Of a stretch of 64,000 nt of DNA, positions 51,953 to 61,246 are shown one piece after another. A program made the position numbers and the translations under genes. How positions within the stretch are numbered: the stretch's first letter is position 1; every line of letters begins with the position of its first letter. The stretch spans positions 3,844,501 through 3,908,500 of the forward strand of contig NZ_CP031834.1 in assembly GCF_003590645.1 (NCBI RefSeq), in the 5' to 3' direction. This DNA is from Mesorhizobium sp. DCY119 (GTDB taxonomy: Bacteria > Pseudomonadota > Alphaproteobacteria > Rhizobiales > Rhizobiaceae). The notes beneath the pieces were generated by a model that worked only from the letters and a program-made list of their open reading frames with translations, did not search any database and was not told where the DNA came from.

Positions 51953-52085
51953 TCAACGAGCTGGATAGGAGGTGCCCGTCAGAATTGGCATGAAGTGCAA
52001 ATGCATCAGCCCGAAGAGGCCGGTGCAGATTGGACCCGGTGAAACGGCATCCCAATCAGCAATTCTTACCTTCAATTGACAGAAA

Positions 52086-52103
52086 TGGTACGGTACGATA
52101 CCA
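52086..52103. promoter_or_regulatory. TetR-type operator before the tetR-doxX pair
   Basis: TGGTACGGTACGATACCA is an 18-bp inverted repeat with 14 of 18 positions symmetrical (outer TGGTA/TACCA and inner GTAC). It lies 42 bp before the TetR-family start, so autorepression is likely. Confidence 0.6.
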
Positions 52104-52144
52104 GACCACCTCATTTGAAAACGAGGCCAAGGTAGTCGATTGCA

Positions 52145-52789
52145 ATGGAAGCCAACCGAACAGAACGGGGTGCGGCGCGGCGGCGCGCGCTCATCGAAGC
52201 CGCATCGGAAATGTTTCTGGATCAGGGGTATGAGAGCGTGTCGCTCGATACTCTGATCGCGCGTGTCGGCGGTTCGCGACGCAATATCTATGGGCCGTTT
52301 GGCGGCAAGGAAGGCTTGTTCATCGAGGTCGTTACGCAGCTCTGCGCCGACCTGTCTCGCCCGCTCGAAGAACTCGACATCGATGCCGAGCATGACGTGA
52401 GCAGCGCGCTTACCCTATTTGGCTGCCGTGTCCTGTCGATCGTGCTTCAGCCACGAACGCTCGCCTTGCAACGCCTGATGATTGGCGAGGGACTTCGGTT
52501 CCCTGAACTTGCCCAGGCGATCTGGCATGCCGGACATGACAACGCGGTGCGCAGGCTGTCCGTCTGGATCGGACGCAAACAGGTCGCCGATCAACTTCGA
52601 GGCGACATCTCGCCCTCGGATCTGGCGGCGCAGTTTGTGAACCTGCTGGTGACCGGGCCGCAATTGCGCGCACTCGTCGGCATCGCATCAAAGCCGTTGG
52701 ATGATCTGGAAATAACCCGCCTGACCAAAATAGCCGTCAAGGCATTTCTGGAAGGCGCTCTCGTAAAGGACACGAAACGCAATGCGTAA
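52145..52789 (+). CDS. TetR/AcrR-family transcriptional regulator
   Basis: A 214-residue regulator with an N-terminal helix-turn-helix (about residues 8-60, containing RRALIEAASEMFLDQGYESVSLDTLIARVGGSRRNIY) and a ligand-binding C-terminal helical domain with the AefR-like pattern LALQRLMIGEGLRFPELAQAI. Its end overlaps the DoxX-like gene by 8 bp, so that membrane protein is its likely target, with itself, through the palindrome at 52086. Confidence 0.9.
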   Translation: MEANRTERGAARRRALIEAASEMFLDQGYESVSLDTLIARVGGSRRNIYGPFGGKEGLFIEVVTQLCADLSRPLEELDIDAEHDVSSALTLFGCRVLSIVLQPRTLALQRLMIGEGLRFPELAQAIWHAGHDNAVRRLSVWIGRKQVADQLRGDISPSDLAAQFVNLLVTGPQLRALVGIASKPLDDLEITRLTKIAVKAFLEGALVKDTKRNA

Positions 52790-53129
52790 ACTTCCCTGGG
52801 CAACGATTCTTGGCTGGGCGCTGGCCGCATTCTTCTTATTCGGCGGCGTCAGCAACATCCTCGCGCCGGGATCGATCCTCGAAGATTATCGGCGCTGGGG
52901 CTATCCTGAGTGGTTCCACTATGTGACCGGCCTTCTGGAACTGACAGCGGCGGCACTTCTCATTCCACGCAAAACCCGCTTGCTTGGGGCTGGCCTCGCG
53001 GCTGCCGTGATGATTGCCGCTGCCGGTACGGTTGTTCTGCATGGAGAATACTCGCATGCGGTCGCGCCGATCACCGTGTTGCTGGTTGCGATCGTCACAG
53101 GAATGATCGCATTGCGCACGCGATCATGA
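52782..53129 (+). CDS. DoxX-like small membrane protein
   Basis: A 115-residue protein with four hydrophobic helices (ILGWALAAFFLFGGVSNI, WFHYVTGLLELTAAALLIP, LGAGLAAAVMIAAAGTVV and APITVLLVAIVTGMIAL). This is the DoxX/DoxX-like topology of integral membrane proteins linked to redox stress and solvent response. The biochemical role is unclear. It is translationally coupled to the TetR regulator. Confidence 0.8.
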   Translation: MRKLPWATILGWALAAFFLFGGVSNILAPGSILEDYRRWGYPEWFHYVTGLLELTAAALLIPRKTRLLGAGLAAAVMIAAAGTVVLHGEYSHAVAPITVLLVAIVTGMIALRTRS

Positions 53130-53204
53130 AGACGGCGTGATGGCTTTGAAACGGAATATGGGAGGCGGTATTGTGGACTCGCCTCTCACAGCCGCCGTTA
53201 CTCG

Positions 53205-54293
53205 TCAGGACGCAAACCGTGGCCACAGTTCCGTTGCTTCAACGTTGGTCACCGCGCTCATCTTCGTGTCAACGCTGACAACCACTGACATGCCGGGGGC
53301 AAGGTGTTCGGCCAGAGGTTGACCGGGGTCTATGGCGATGCGGATCGGCAGCCGCTGCGAGACCTTGGTGAAGTTTCCCGTTGCATTGTCGGGGCGCAAG
53401 ACGCTGAACTCTGATCCAGTCGCCGGCGAGAAACGCTCAATGCGGCCAGTAAGGCTTGCACGCTGCAGGGCGTCGATCTTCATCGTGACGGGCTGCCCAA
53501 TTTTCATGCCTGCAAGCTGCGTTTCCTTGAAGTTCGCAACAATCCACATGCGCTGCGGCACGACGGCCACCAGTTGCGTGCCGGCCGACACATATTGGCC
53601 AAGCCTCGCGCCAACTTCTCCGAGCCGGCCGTCCTCCGGCGCGACGATACGCGTGTTCTGAAGATCGATCTCCGCGAGATGGACCGCGGCTTCGGCACCC
53701 TGGACGGCAGCTTCCAGTGATTGACGGCTAACAATGGTCGCCTGAAGATCCTGCCTAGAAACTTCGAGACCAGCCTGTGCCTGATGGTAGGTTGCGCGAG
53801 CCTGTTCCATGGTCGACCGGGTTGTGTCGGCACTACTCTCTGTCACGACCCCGCGCTTCAACAGCGGTTCAATGCGCCGCCAACTCGCTTCTGCATTGTC
53901 GAGCGTAACACGTGCACCTTCCACCTCGGCTTCACTTGCCCTGATCCGGGCCTCCGCCGACAGCCGCTGCTGCGCCGAGTTGGCGAGGCCGGCCTGTTGC
54001 GACGCCAGTGTCGCCCTGGCCTGCTCAAGTTTCTGAGCAAAGATGCGGTCATCGAGACGAACAAGAAGCTGCCCGGATTTCACGGATTGATAGTCCTGCA
54101 CCGCCACCTCCGAGACATAGCCGGCAAGCTGGGGGGCAATAATTGTTACCTGGCCGCGAACATAGGCGTTCTCAGTGGTCTGGATACTGGAGGTAAAGGG
54201 CGGCAGCCGCCAAGCGTACAAAAACAGCGCGAGACCAGCGACGCCAATGACGATCGCAATAATGGTGGCGGTGGAGCGGAGGAACTTGAACAT
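53205..54293 (-). CDS. emrA: EmrA/HlyD-type membrane-fusion protein
   Basis: A 362-residue adaptor. One N-terminal helix (TATIIAIVIGVAGLALFLYAWRLP) anchors it in the inner membrane. The half-lipoyl motif follows at VRGQVTIIAPQLAGYVSEVAVQDYQSVKSGQLLVRLD, then a coiled coil of Ala/Glu/Gln-rich repeats (about residues 90-200), and the second half-lipoyl at NTRIVAPEDGRLGEVGARLGQYVSAG. It connects the MFS pump encoded upstream to an outer-membrane channel. It ends the MarR-EmrB-EmrA operon. Confidence 0.92.
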   Translation of the reverse strand: MFKFLRSTATIIAIVIGVAGLALFLYAWRLPPFTSSIQTTENAYVRGQVTIIAPQLAGYVSEVAVQDYQSVKSGQLLVRLDDRIFAQKLEQARATLASQQAGLANSAQQRLSAEARIRASEAEVEGARVTLDNAEASWRRIEPLLKRGVVTESSADTTRSTMEQARATYHQAQAGLEVSRQDLQATIVSRQSLEAAVQGAEAAVHLAEIDLQNTRIVAPEDGRLGEVGARLGQYVSAGTQLVAVVPQRMWIVANFKETQLAGMKIGQPVTMKIDALQRASLTGRIERFSPATGSEFSVLRPDNATGNFTKVSQRLPIRIAIDPGQPLAEHLAPGMSVVVSVDTKMSAVTNVEATELWPRFAS

Positions 54294-54312
54294 GATGTTG
54301 ATCGACTATGCT

Positions 54313-56016
54313 TTACGCGTTGGCGGTCGATGCCGTTATCGCTCGAGTGCGAACGGCAAGGATTGCGATGTGGATGAGAAGCGCCAGGAGCGCTGTGGCG
54401 GATATGATGGCAATCATTAGAAAGGCGTCATTGTAGGCGAGTACATTCGCCTCCCGCGTTGCCTGCTGCGCAAGCAGTGCGACGCCTTCGGCATTGAGGA
54501 GTGCCTTGTCGGTCAGGACACGGGCGTAGACGCCGCCGAACTGGGCAATGCGCTGCGCGACAAGGGGGTCCGTCAGCGCCAGATGCTCCACCAGAATGCT
54601 CGAGTGGAATTTCTCCCGTATCGTAATGAAGGTACCAAACACGGCTGAGCCAAGCAGGCCGCCAAGGCTTTGCGTCGTCAGAAACACGATGATGAAGCTC
54701 AAAATGTAGTTCGGTCCGTTCTTGAGCGCCGACATCAGGCCGGTGAGCAGTGCGGGAGGCAGAAACAAAGCGCCGGCGAACGCGATCAGCGACTGGCTGA
54801 GATACATCTGCTCGGGGCGGGTGAGGTTTGTTGCGCCACTGTCCATGAACGCTCCAACGGTCAGCAGGGTAAGTGCGACAACGTGGATCGCGGGTTCGCG
54901 TCCCGGTTTGAGAACCATGGCACAGACAAGCCCACCGGCGACCGTTGCGACAAGGATCACCCAATAGAGCGTCTTTGTCTGATCGTTGAGCAAGCCAAGA
55001 ACCTGGAAGAAGCCCGAGGCGCCGGTTGTCTGCTCGGACAGGACGATGCGAAACAAGAGCAGCGTGCCTGCGAAGTGCAGCACGGCGGGGCTGGCGAGCC
55101 AGCGTATGTCGAGAAGCGGGTTCTTGCGGTTAAGCTCGATTATGACCGCCACCGTGATGCAGACGGTAGCCAAGGCAAACAGCACTCCGAGCCATGGCGC
55201 TTCGAACCACCAGTAGAGGCGGCCGAGCACCAGCGCCACCGCGGTTGCGCCGAAGCCGGTTGCTATCAGGAGATAGCTGACGATATCGAGGCGTTCGATC
55301 ACCTTGGCGCGGGGCTGCGGGGCGAGCGGCAGAAGATAGACGAGACAGAAGCCGATCATCGCCAGCGCCACCTCCAGGATGGTCACGCCGTGCCAGCCGG
55401 CTATGTCGACCAAGGCCGGCGAGATGAGGCGGGCAACCGGTGCGCCGAGCGAGATGTTGGTGAGCGCAAGCGGCAATCCTATACTGAGCTTTTTCTCCGG
55501 CGGGAAAGACTCCAGCATATAGAGGAAGCCGAGCGTCGACATTGGCGCGGTGGCAATGCCGCTCATGAAGCGAACGACGATTGCCGACGGCAGATCGCTG
55601 ATGAACAGGTTCAGAATGCAGGCAAGCACGAAGCCGAGGATGCTGAGCTCCGCGAAGTTCCTCAAGCCGTATTGAGCCCTGATCTTGATCAGGGCAAGCG
55701 AAAGCGAGACGTTCGGCGCCATATAGGCGGCAACCAGCCAGGTCGCCTCATTGGTCGTCGCGCCGATAGACCCCTGGATCTGCACAATATTGGTGGTGAC
55801 GAGGTTCATGCCCAGACCCTGGGTCAGGGCGACGACCAGCGAGGCAAACATGTAGGCTGCGGCCCGAGCCGGATGCATCGGCACGAATGGCGGCGGAGCC
55901 GGCGCGGGTGCTGGCTCCTGCGAAACCGGCGATGGCTCGCTCGGTTCACTGCTTGGCGAACCGGTATCTTCGACGACCTCTGGTTCGCGGTCTGTGGCGC
56001 GGTTTTCTTGCGGCAT
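54313..56016 (-). CDS. emrB: DHA2-family MFS multidrug transporter (EmrB-like)
   Basis: A 567-residue drug/proton antiporter with about 14 hydrophobic helices. It opens with an unusual Pro/Glu/Ser-rich cytoplasmic tail of about 50 residues (EPSEPSPVSQEPAPAPAP...) before the first helix. Key DHA2 parts are NIVQIQGSIGATTNEATWLVAAYMAPNVS and the VRFMSGIATAPM segment. Helix 4-5 motifs are somewhat degenerate. It works with the EmrA protein and is regulated by the MarR protein encoded 17 bp upstream. Confidence 0.92.
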   Translation of the reverse strand: MPQENRATDREPEVVEDTGSPSSEPSEPSPVSQEPAPAPAPPPFVPMHPARAAAYMFASLVVALTQGLGMNLVTTNIVQIQGSIGATTNEATWLVAAYMAPNVSLSLALIKIRAQYGLRNFAELSILGFVLACILNLFISDLPSAIVVRFMSGIATAPMSTLGFLYMLESFPPEKKLSIGLPLALTNISLGAPVARLISPALVDIAGWHGVTILEVALAMIGFCLVYLLPLAPQPRAKVIERLDIVSYLLIATGFGATAVALVLGRLYWWFEAPWLGVLFALATVCITVAVIIELNRKNPLLDIRWLASPAVLHFAGTLLLFRIVLSEQTTGASGFFQVLGLLNDQTKTLYWVILVATVAGGLVCAMVLKPGREPAIHVVALTLLTVGAFMDSGATNLTRPEQMYLSQSLIAFAGALFLPPALLTGLMSALKNGPNYILSFIIVFLTTQSLGGLLGSAVFGTFITIREKFHSSILVEHLALTDPLVAQRIAQFGGVYARVLTDKALLNAEGVALLAQQATREANVLAYNDAFLMIAIISATALLALLIHIAILAVRTRAITASTANA

Positions 56017-56033
56017 TGGAATCTATCTGGATA

Positions 56034-56483
56034 TCAGGATGCCGCGCCAATGTTGCGCGCGACGCGCTGCAACACGCGGGTGGCGACCATCAGATCCATC
56101 TCGTCGACGCCCTCGAGCACCTGTTCGCGAAGCTCGCCTGCAAAGGCCAGAATGGCATCAGCCTCGGCGCGTGCAGCCTCGGTCAAGAAAATCCCCCTGG
56201 CTCTGCGATCTCCCTCCACGGCTCGGCGCGTGACGAAGCCTTTCTTCTCAAGTCCGTCGATCAACCCGACCATCGAAGGTTGCTCTACCTCCAGGGCGTT
56301 GGCCAATTCCGTTTGGGTCGCGCCTTCTTCCTTGGCCAGATGCACAAGCAATCGCGCGCGGGCAAGTGTCAGTCCGTGCATCTTCACCCGCGCATCGAAA
56401 AGAGTGCGCAGCTTCCGGTTCACTTTCGTCAGTTCATCGACGAAGGCAGCTCTCGAAACGGCAACGTCCATACCAAGCACCAT
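56034..56483 (-). CDS. MarR-family transcriptional regulator
   Basis: A 149-residue winged-helix regulator with GLTLARARLLVHLAKEEGATQTELANALEVEQPSMVGLIDGLEKKGFVTRRAVEGDRRARGIFLT, the full MarR helix-turn-helix and wing. The ATG at 56483 is used; a second in-frame ATG at 56471 is possible. It is the first gene of the MarR-EmrB-EmrA operon and likely represses it through the palindrome at 56503. Confidence 0.92.
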   Translation of the reverse strand: MVLGMDVAVSRAAFVDELTKVNRKLRTLFDARVKMHGLTLARARLLVHLAKEEGATQTELANALEVEQPSMVGLIDGLEKKGFVTRRAVEGDRRARGIFLTEAARAEADAILAFAGELREQVLEGVDEMDLMVATRVLQRVARNIGAAS

Positions 56484-56502
56484 TAGATAGTAGCAATATA
56501 AT

Positions 56503-56512
56503 TAGGTACCTA
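56503..56512. promoter_or_regulatory. MarR-type operator before the efflux operon
   Basis: TAGGTACCTA is a perfect palindrome within an AT-rich block (ATATAATT on the left, TATAATG on the right), 20 bp before the MarR start. The AT-rich flanks could hold the -10 of the operon promoter. The rest of the 355-bp gap 56484-56838 has no gene I can support. Confidence 0.6.
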
Positions 56513-56838
56513 TATAATGCTGGTGAGTGTAACAGACAAGCTGCAATCACCACGCAGGCGCAAGCTGGCGGCACGGTATGCGTGGCCGACCCCTGACGGA
56601 TTGGTGGCACCAAGTGGGTCAATCTGACTGAGATCTGTGCATGAGAAGCGGCTGGTTGCAGATCGCGACAGAAGCCGCGATTTCGCTGCTGGCCTCGCAC
56701 TGAGATATCCACGGCTCGTGAGCGTTCAGGAGCGACATTGACCGGCACCCGTCCAGCGATTGGGACTGCGGTGGTACTACTGGAAACTTTCATTACTGCG
56801 CAAAAGCCGGGTCGCACGCACACTTGCACAGGCGTTCC

Positions 56839-57627
56839 ATGCAATCTTCCGCTTTCTTCTCCGGTCTGCAGGAGCAGCTTCCCGGTCACTCCCTCGGTCA
56901 AATCGCTTTTGTCTGCATTGCAGCGCTCATCGGGGGATTGGCACGTGGTTTCTCCGGGTTCGGCGGAGCCTTGATCTTCGTACCTCTGGCCGGCGCGGCC
57001 ATGGGGCCGAAGATCGCGTCCGCGCTGCTTCTTGTCATTGACGGGATCATGACGCTGGGCATGGTGCCGAATGGCTGGAAACGAAGCAATCGACGCGATG
57101 TCTTCACAATGCTCACGGGCGCATTGGTTGGCGTGCCAGCAGGCACCGCACTGCTGGCACTGCTGCCTTCGATGACGCTGCGCTGGATCATCTCGGTCGT
57201 GGTCTTCGGCCTCCTCGCCTTCCTGATTTCCGGGTGGCGCTACCATGGCCGGCCAAAGACCCACCTCACCGTGGCAGTGGGCGCCGTGGCGGGCCTCTTT
57301 GGCGGAGCAGCACAGATGTCGGGACCACCGGTCGTTGCCTATTGGCTAGGCGGCGCTATCCCACCGCTCACGGTGAGAGCCAATCTCGTCTTGTATTTCG
57401 CGCTCTCGACGGTGATCTCGACGACGTTTTATCTGATAGGCGGGCTTCTGACCGTGGAGGTGTTGCTGATCGCACTGCTCGCCTGTCCCTGCTACGGAGT
57501 GGGATTGCTTGTCGGCTCCAGGTGCTTCGGCTTTGCAAGTGAAACGACCTTCCGCAAAATCTGCTTCCTGCTGATAGCATTGGCTGCGCTGGCAGGCCTG
57601 CCGCTGTTTGATACGTTGCGTCCGTAG
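56839..57627 (+). CDS. TauE/SafE-family sulfite/anion exporter
   Basis: A 262-residue membrane protein with about eight hydrophobic helices. The duplicated family blocks are ALIGGLARGFSGFGGALIFVPLAGAAMGPKIA and VAGLFGGAAQMSGPPVVAYWLGG. Such proteins move sulfite, sulfoacetate or related small anions. The ATG at 56839 is used; a TTG at 56824 is an unlikely alternative. A hairpin follows its stop. It stands alone between the efflux operon and the LacI gene, so its substrate is unknown. Confidence 0.9.
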   Translation: MQSSAFFSGLQEQLPGHSLGQIAFVCIAALIGGLARGFSGFGGALIFVPLAGAAMGPKIASALLLVIDGIMTLGMVPNGWKRSNRRDVFTMLTGALVGVPAGTALLALLPSMTLRWIISVVVFGLLAFLISGWRYHGRPKTHLTVAVGAVAGLFGGAAQMSGPPVVAYWLGGAIPPLTVRANLVLYFALSTVISTTFYLIGGLLTVEVLLIALLACPCYGVGLLVGSRCFGFASETTFRKICFLLIALAALAGLPLFDTLRP

Positions 57628-57632
57628 CTGCT

Positions 57633-57661
57633 CTTAGGGGGCGATCCACTCGCCCGCTAAG
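57633..57661 (+). terminator. Hairpin after the TauE/SafE gene
   Basis: CTTAG-G-GGGCGA (from 57633) pairs with TCGCCC-G-CTAAG (to 57661) around a TCCAC loop, giving 11 pairs with one G-G mismatch. It begins 6 bp after the stop codon. There is no T-run. Confidence 0.5.
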
Positions 57662-57806
57662 ACGCAATCATTCTCGGGGTTTCCGTGGCCTGAGCCACTT
57701 CTATTGGGTGATCCGGTTTCAACGTCATCTCGCCGCGTTCGCAAATTCCGGATCATGCCATCCGATGGCTACGAGTAAATTGCCAATGCCACCAGACCCA
57801 AATTTC

Positions 57807-58847
57807 TTACTTGAGCGATCCGACTGAGTTCCGTATCCGAACAGCTGTCGGAAACCGGGTCGTCACCGGAGGGTCTGCCCTTACGCCCTTGCGGTGGAGC
57901 AGGAGTTCCGCGGCTGCCCGTCCCATCTCCTGGGCCGGTTGAGCGACCGTCGACAAGGATGGCAACAGGAATTCAGCATTAGCAATGTCGTCGAAGCCGG
58001 TGATGCTGAGTTGGCCGGGAATGCTGATGCCGCTTTCGCGGCAAAATCGCATGACGCCGATCGCCATCAGGTCGTTGGCGCACAGGATCGCCGTGGGCCG
58101 TGCTGCGGGATCGCCGGTCAGGAGGTTCGTGGCTGCGAGATAGCCGGACCGTTCGCTGTAGTCGCCGGAAACGTAGGTTGCAGCATCCGGATCGAGGCCG
58201 ACCGAAGCCAGCGATTCACGAAAGCCGGCAAGACGCTGCTCGCTCGTCCAGAGGCGCGGCGGACCACCGATGATGGCGATCTTGCGATGCCCGCAGTCGA
58301 GCACATGGCGGGCAATAGCGCGTGCGCCTGCAAGATTGTTGCTCCCGACGAAGGGCACATCCAGGCCCGGCAGCACTTCATCGACAAAAACCACCGATCC
58401 GGTCTTGGCCAATTCGAGCAGCGAGGGGCTGGGCAGGCCGGTGCCGCTCAGATAGATCACGCCGTCGAGCCTCTGGGTTCTCAGGACTCGCGCGAAATAT
58501 TCTTCCCGCTCCGTCTTCGACCAGGTGATGCAGAGCATCAACAAGATATCATTGTCGGCGATACCATGCTGGATGCCTTCCGCAACGCTGGCGAAGAAGG
58601 GATTTCCCAGATCTGGCACGACGAAGCCGATCGAGGAAATGCGTCCGCGCTTCAGGCTGCGTGCTGCATTGTTCGGCTCGAAGCCGAGTTCAGCGATGAA
58701 GCGTAGTACATGCCGCTTGGTGTCGTCTGCGACGAGGCCGCGCCCATTGATGACGGCACTGACCGTGCCGATCGACACCCCGGCCTCGCGCGCCACGTCG
58801 CGGATCGTCGGGCGCTTGCTGCCGATGGCCTCGGTTCCGTCACTCAT
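57807..58847 (-). CDS. LacI-family transcriptional regulator of the second NitT-type importer
   Basis: A 346-residue repressor. The helix-turn-helix is TIRDVAREAGVSIGTVSAVINGRGLV; the hinge is NAARSLKRGRISSIGFVVPDLGNPFF; the effector domain has VDEVLPGLDVPFVGSNN and TAILCANDLMAIGVMRFC. It is the last gene of the importer operon, 28 bp after the permease. Two LacI-type palindromes in the divergent control region at 62282 and 62375 are probable targets. Confidence 0.92.
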   Translation of the reverse strand: MSDGTEAIGSKRPTIRDVAREAGVSIGTVSAVINGRGLVADDTKRHVLRFIAELGFEPNNAARSLKRGRISSIGFVVPDLGNPFFASVAEGIQHGIADNDILLMLCITWSKTEREEYFARVLRTQRLDGVIYLSGTGLPSPSLLELAKTGSVVFVDEVLPGLDVPFVGSNNLAGARAIARHVLDCGHRKIAIIGGPPRLWTSEQRLAGFRESLASVGLDPDAATYVSGDYSERSGYLAATNLLTGDPAARPTAILCANDLMAIGVMRFCRESGISIPGQLSITGFDDIANAEFLLPSLSTVAQPAQEMGRAAAELLLHRKGVRADPPVTTRFPTAVRIRNSVGSLK

Positions 58848-58875
58848 ATCGGGGAAATATCCCTCGCGTTCGATC

Positions 58876-59694
58876 CTATGACGGGTCGCGCCAGTAGGTG
58901 CGGGACCAAGGCCGCGCCTTCGACGACGACTTCCAAGGCGTTAGCAAATATTCCGCCAGCACGACAAGCAGGAAACTGACGACGCCGAGCAAGGCCAGGA
59001 AGCTGATCGCCGCAAAGGTGCCGGCCGTGTTCAACCGGGAATTCGCCTGAAGCAGATACGCGCCCAGTCCACCGCTAGTCGACGCCGTCCACTCAGCGAT
59101 GACTGCGCCGGTGACGCTGAAGGTCGCAGACAGTTTCAGAGCGGAGAAAAGCGGCGAATAGGTCGCCGGCAGCTTCACATGGCGGAAGATGTTGAATTTG
59201 GACGCGCCCATCGACCGCACAAGGTTGAGAACGTCGCGATCGACCGAAGCAAGGCCGTCCAGCACATTCACCACGACGGGGAAAAAGACGACGAGTGCAA
59301 CGATCACCAGCTTGGGGGCAAGCCCGAAACCAAGCCAGATGGTGAGAGCTGCCGAGATCGCGACGACTGGTATTGCCTGGCTGGCGATCAGAACTGGATA
59401 GAGCACGCCGCGCGTTGTGCTGGACGCATCCATAAGTACCGCAAAGAAGAACCCCGCGCCGGCGCCGACGATAAAGCCGAGCAGGAACTCGAAGAAGGTG
59501 ATGCCGAAACCATTCAGCAGCGCCTGCCAGTCGGACTGTATGTGGTTCCACACCTGCAACGGCGAAGGCATGACGTAACGCGGTATCTGGAAAAACTCGA
59601 CCAGGGCCGCCCAGATCAGGATGACGAGCACCAGAGCAAGCAATGGATAGGCAATCTGAAGGACGGTGCTGCTGGACATGCGGCTAGTGGCCAT
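58876..59694 (-). CDS. NitT/TauT-family ABC transporter permease
   Basis: A 272-residue permease with six hydrophobic helices and the coupling segment RDVLNLVRSMGASKFNIFRHVKLPATYS. The ATG at 59694 overlaps the ATPase stop by 11 bp; ATG 59682, just after the stop, is an alternative. It forms the channel for an unknown small solute together with the ATPase and binding protein of the same operon. Confidence 0.91.
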   Translation of the reverse strand: MATSRMSSSTVLQIAYPLLALVLVILIWAALVEFFQIPRYVMPSPLQVWNHIQSDWQALLNGFGITFFEFLLGFIVGAGAGFFFAVLMDASSTTRGVLYPVLIASQAIPVVAISAALTIWLGFGLAPKLVIVALVVFFPVVVNVLDGLASVDRDVLNLVRSMGASKFNIFRHVKLPATYSPLFSALKLSATFSVTGAVIAEWTASTSGGLGAYLLQANSRLNTAGTFAAISFLALLGVVSFLLVVLAEYLLTPWKSSSKARPWSRTYWRDPS

Positions 59695-60487
59695 TGGCTG
59701 CCTCCATCTCAACTGTTTTCTCAGTTGCAGCGTCGGAATAGATCAGGTCGAGAATGCGTGCCTTCAGCGAACTGAATTCCGGGCTGGTAAGGCAGGACAT
59801 CGGTCGTGGTCGCTCGATCGGGACGGTCAGGATCTCCCTCACCTGTCCTGGGCGCGGCGTCATCACAACCACGCGGTCGGCAAGCAGGATCGCCTCGTCG
59901 ATGTCGTGCGTGACAAAGACGACGGTCCGCTTTTCCTGCTCCCACACGCTCAGCAGCCATTGCTGCATGGCAAGGCGCGTCTGCGAATCGAGGGCACCGA
60001 AGGGTTCATCGAGAAGCATCACGTCGTGATGCATCGCAAGCGTTCGCATCAGCGCCACGCGCTGGCGCATGCCGCCCGAAAGTGCTGCTGGATAATGATT
60101 GACGAACTCGCCCAGCCCATAGCGGCGGGCGAGTGCGACACCCTCGGCGCGCTGGGCATGGCTTGCACCACCCTTAAGGATGGCTCCGAGCACGATATTG
60201 TCGATGACGGTGCGCCAGGGCAGGAGAAGGTCCTTCTGGAGCATGTAGCCGACATGGCCGCTGCGCCCGGTCACGTCCTTGCCGTCGATCAGGACTTGAC
60301 CTTTGGTCGGCTTGAGAACGCCGGCGATGATGTTGAACATCGTGCTCTTGCCGCAACCCGAAGGGCCGACAACAGATACGAATTCTCCGGCCTGGACATG
60401 GAGATCGGTTGGCGCGAGCGCCTGTGTCTCGCCGAAGGTTTGCGAGACATGCTTCAACGACAGTTTTGGCTTTGATGTTTCAGGCAT
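59684..60487 (-). CDS. NitT/TauT-family ABC transporter ATPase
   Basis: A 267-residue ATPase with Walker A GPSGCGKST, Q-loop MLQKDLLLPWRTV, signature LSGGMRQRVALMRTL, Walker B VMLLDEPFGALD and switch VFVTHDIDEAILLADRV. It is SsuB/TauB-like and its end overlaps the permease start. Confidence 0.93.
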   Translation of the reverse strand: MPETSKPKLSLKHVSQTFGETQALAPTDLHVQAGEFVSVVGPSGCGKSTMFNIIAGVLKPTKGQVLIDGKDVTGRSGHVGYMLQKDLLLPWRTVIDNIVLGAILKGGASHAQRAEGVALARRYGLGEFVNHYPAALSGGMRQRVALMRTLAMHHDVMLLDEPFGALDSQTRLAMQQWLLSVWEQEKRTVVFVTHDIDEAILLADRVVVMTPRPGQVREILTVPIERPRPMSCLTSPEFSSLKARILDLIYSDAATEKTVEMEAANGH

Positions 60488-60508
60488 CTCGTCTCTTTTT
60501 CTGAACGC

Positions 60509-61225
60509 TTAGAGCGTGACGCAGTTTTCGCGGCCGAACCAGATCAGGTCCTCGACCTTGACGGCGATATCGCCGCGCGCGGCGAAGGGCTCTATGGCCC
60601 ACGCTCCCCACATCGGCGTGGCATTCCCAGCGTCGATGAACTGATGGAGATAGGCCGCCCCCGCCGTCAGCGAATGGCCGATATTGGCGAGTTGGTCGAG
60701 CAGGATATAGCCTTCCGCCACCAACCGTTCATGGGTCATGCCGAAGAGTTCATTGGCCGCCATGCCGGGGCGGCATTTTGCCAGTATTTCGTAGTGAAGC
60801 TTTTCGAGGTCGCGCAGCGCCTCGTCGGCTTCCGGCCAATCGCCGATCACCTTGCATCGCGTGCAATCACCCCAGGAGCCGTCCGAGGTGATCGGATGGA
60901 CATCGACCATGAGTATGTCGCGATCCTGCGCCGCAAGCTCTGTCGGCGGGTTGGTCGGAAAGCAGGTGCGTGTATTTTCGCCGAGGCCGACATTGGTGAT
61001 CGTCCAAACATTCTCGACGCCTTGGTCGAGCAGAAAGGCACTCACCGCGAGGTCGACCGCCTGCTCCGTCATTCCCGGATGGACCGCCGCCAGCCCCGCA
61101 GCCGCTGCTGCCTTTGCGATCGTCTGCGCTCTGACGAGACCCGCGGGGGGCACGTCCGAGACATCCGGTCCGGGCCTGTAGGTCCAGGCCGGAACGACAC
61201 GTCGGGAGGAAGCGGCGGCGCTCAT
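60509..61225 (-). CDS. M24-family metallopeptidase-type enzyme with intact metal site
   Basis: A 238-residue single-domain pita-bread enzyme. All five metal ligands can be seen: Asp108 in ILMVDVHP, Asp120 in SWGDCTR, His184 in NIGHSL, Glu212 in AIEPFA and Glu225 in KVEDLIWFG. It lacks the N-terminal creatinase-like domain, so it resembles methionine aminopeptidase in size but not in the substrate loop. It lies between the binding-protein and ATPase genes of an importer, so it likely cleaves an imported amide, dipeptide or related compound. Compare the M24-fold protein without metal ligands at 41830-43194. Confidence 0.85.
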   Translation of the reverse strand: MSAAASSRRVVPAWTYRPGPDVSDVPPAGLVRAQTIAKAAAAAGLAAVHPGMTEQAVDLAVSAFLLDQGVENVWTITNVGLGENTRTCFPTNPPTELAAQDRDILMVDVHPITSDGSWGDCTRCKVIGDWPEADEALRDLEKLHYEILAKCRPGMAANELFGMTHERLVAEGYILLDQLANIGHSLTAGAAYLHQFIDAGNATPMWGAWAIEPFAARGDIAVKVEDLIWFGRENCVTL

Positions 61226-61246
61226 GCGGTCAACTCCTTGTCGGGC

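Noticed and set aside
54670-56490. 606-codon plus-strand open frame opposite EmrB and MarR
   Set aside because: Its charged composition is the mirror of hydrophobic codons in the MFS gene; it has no plausible fold.
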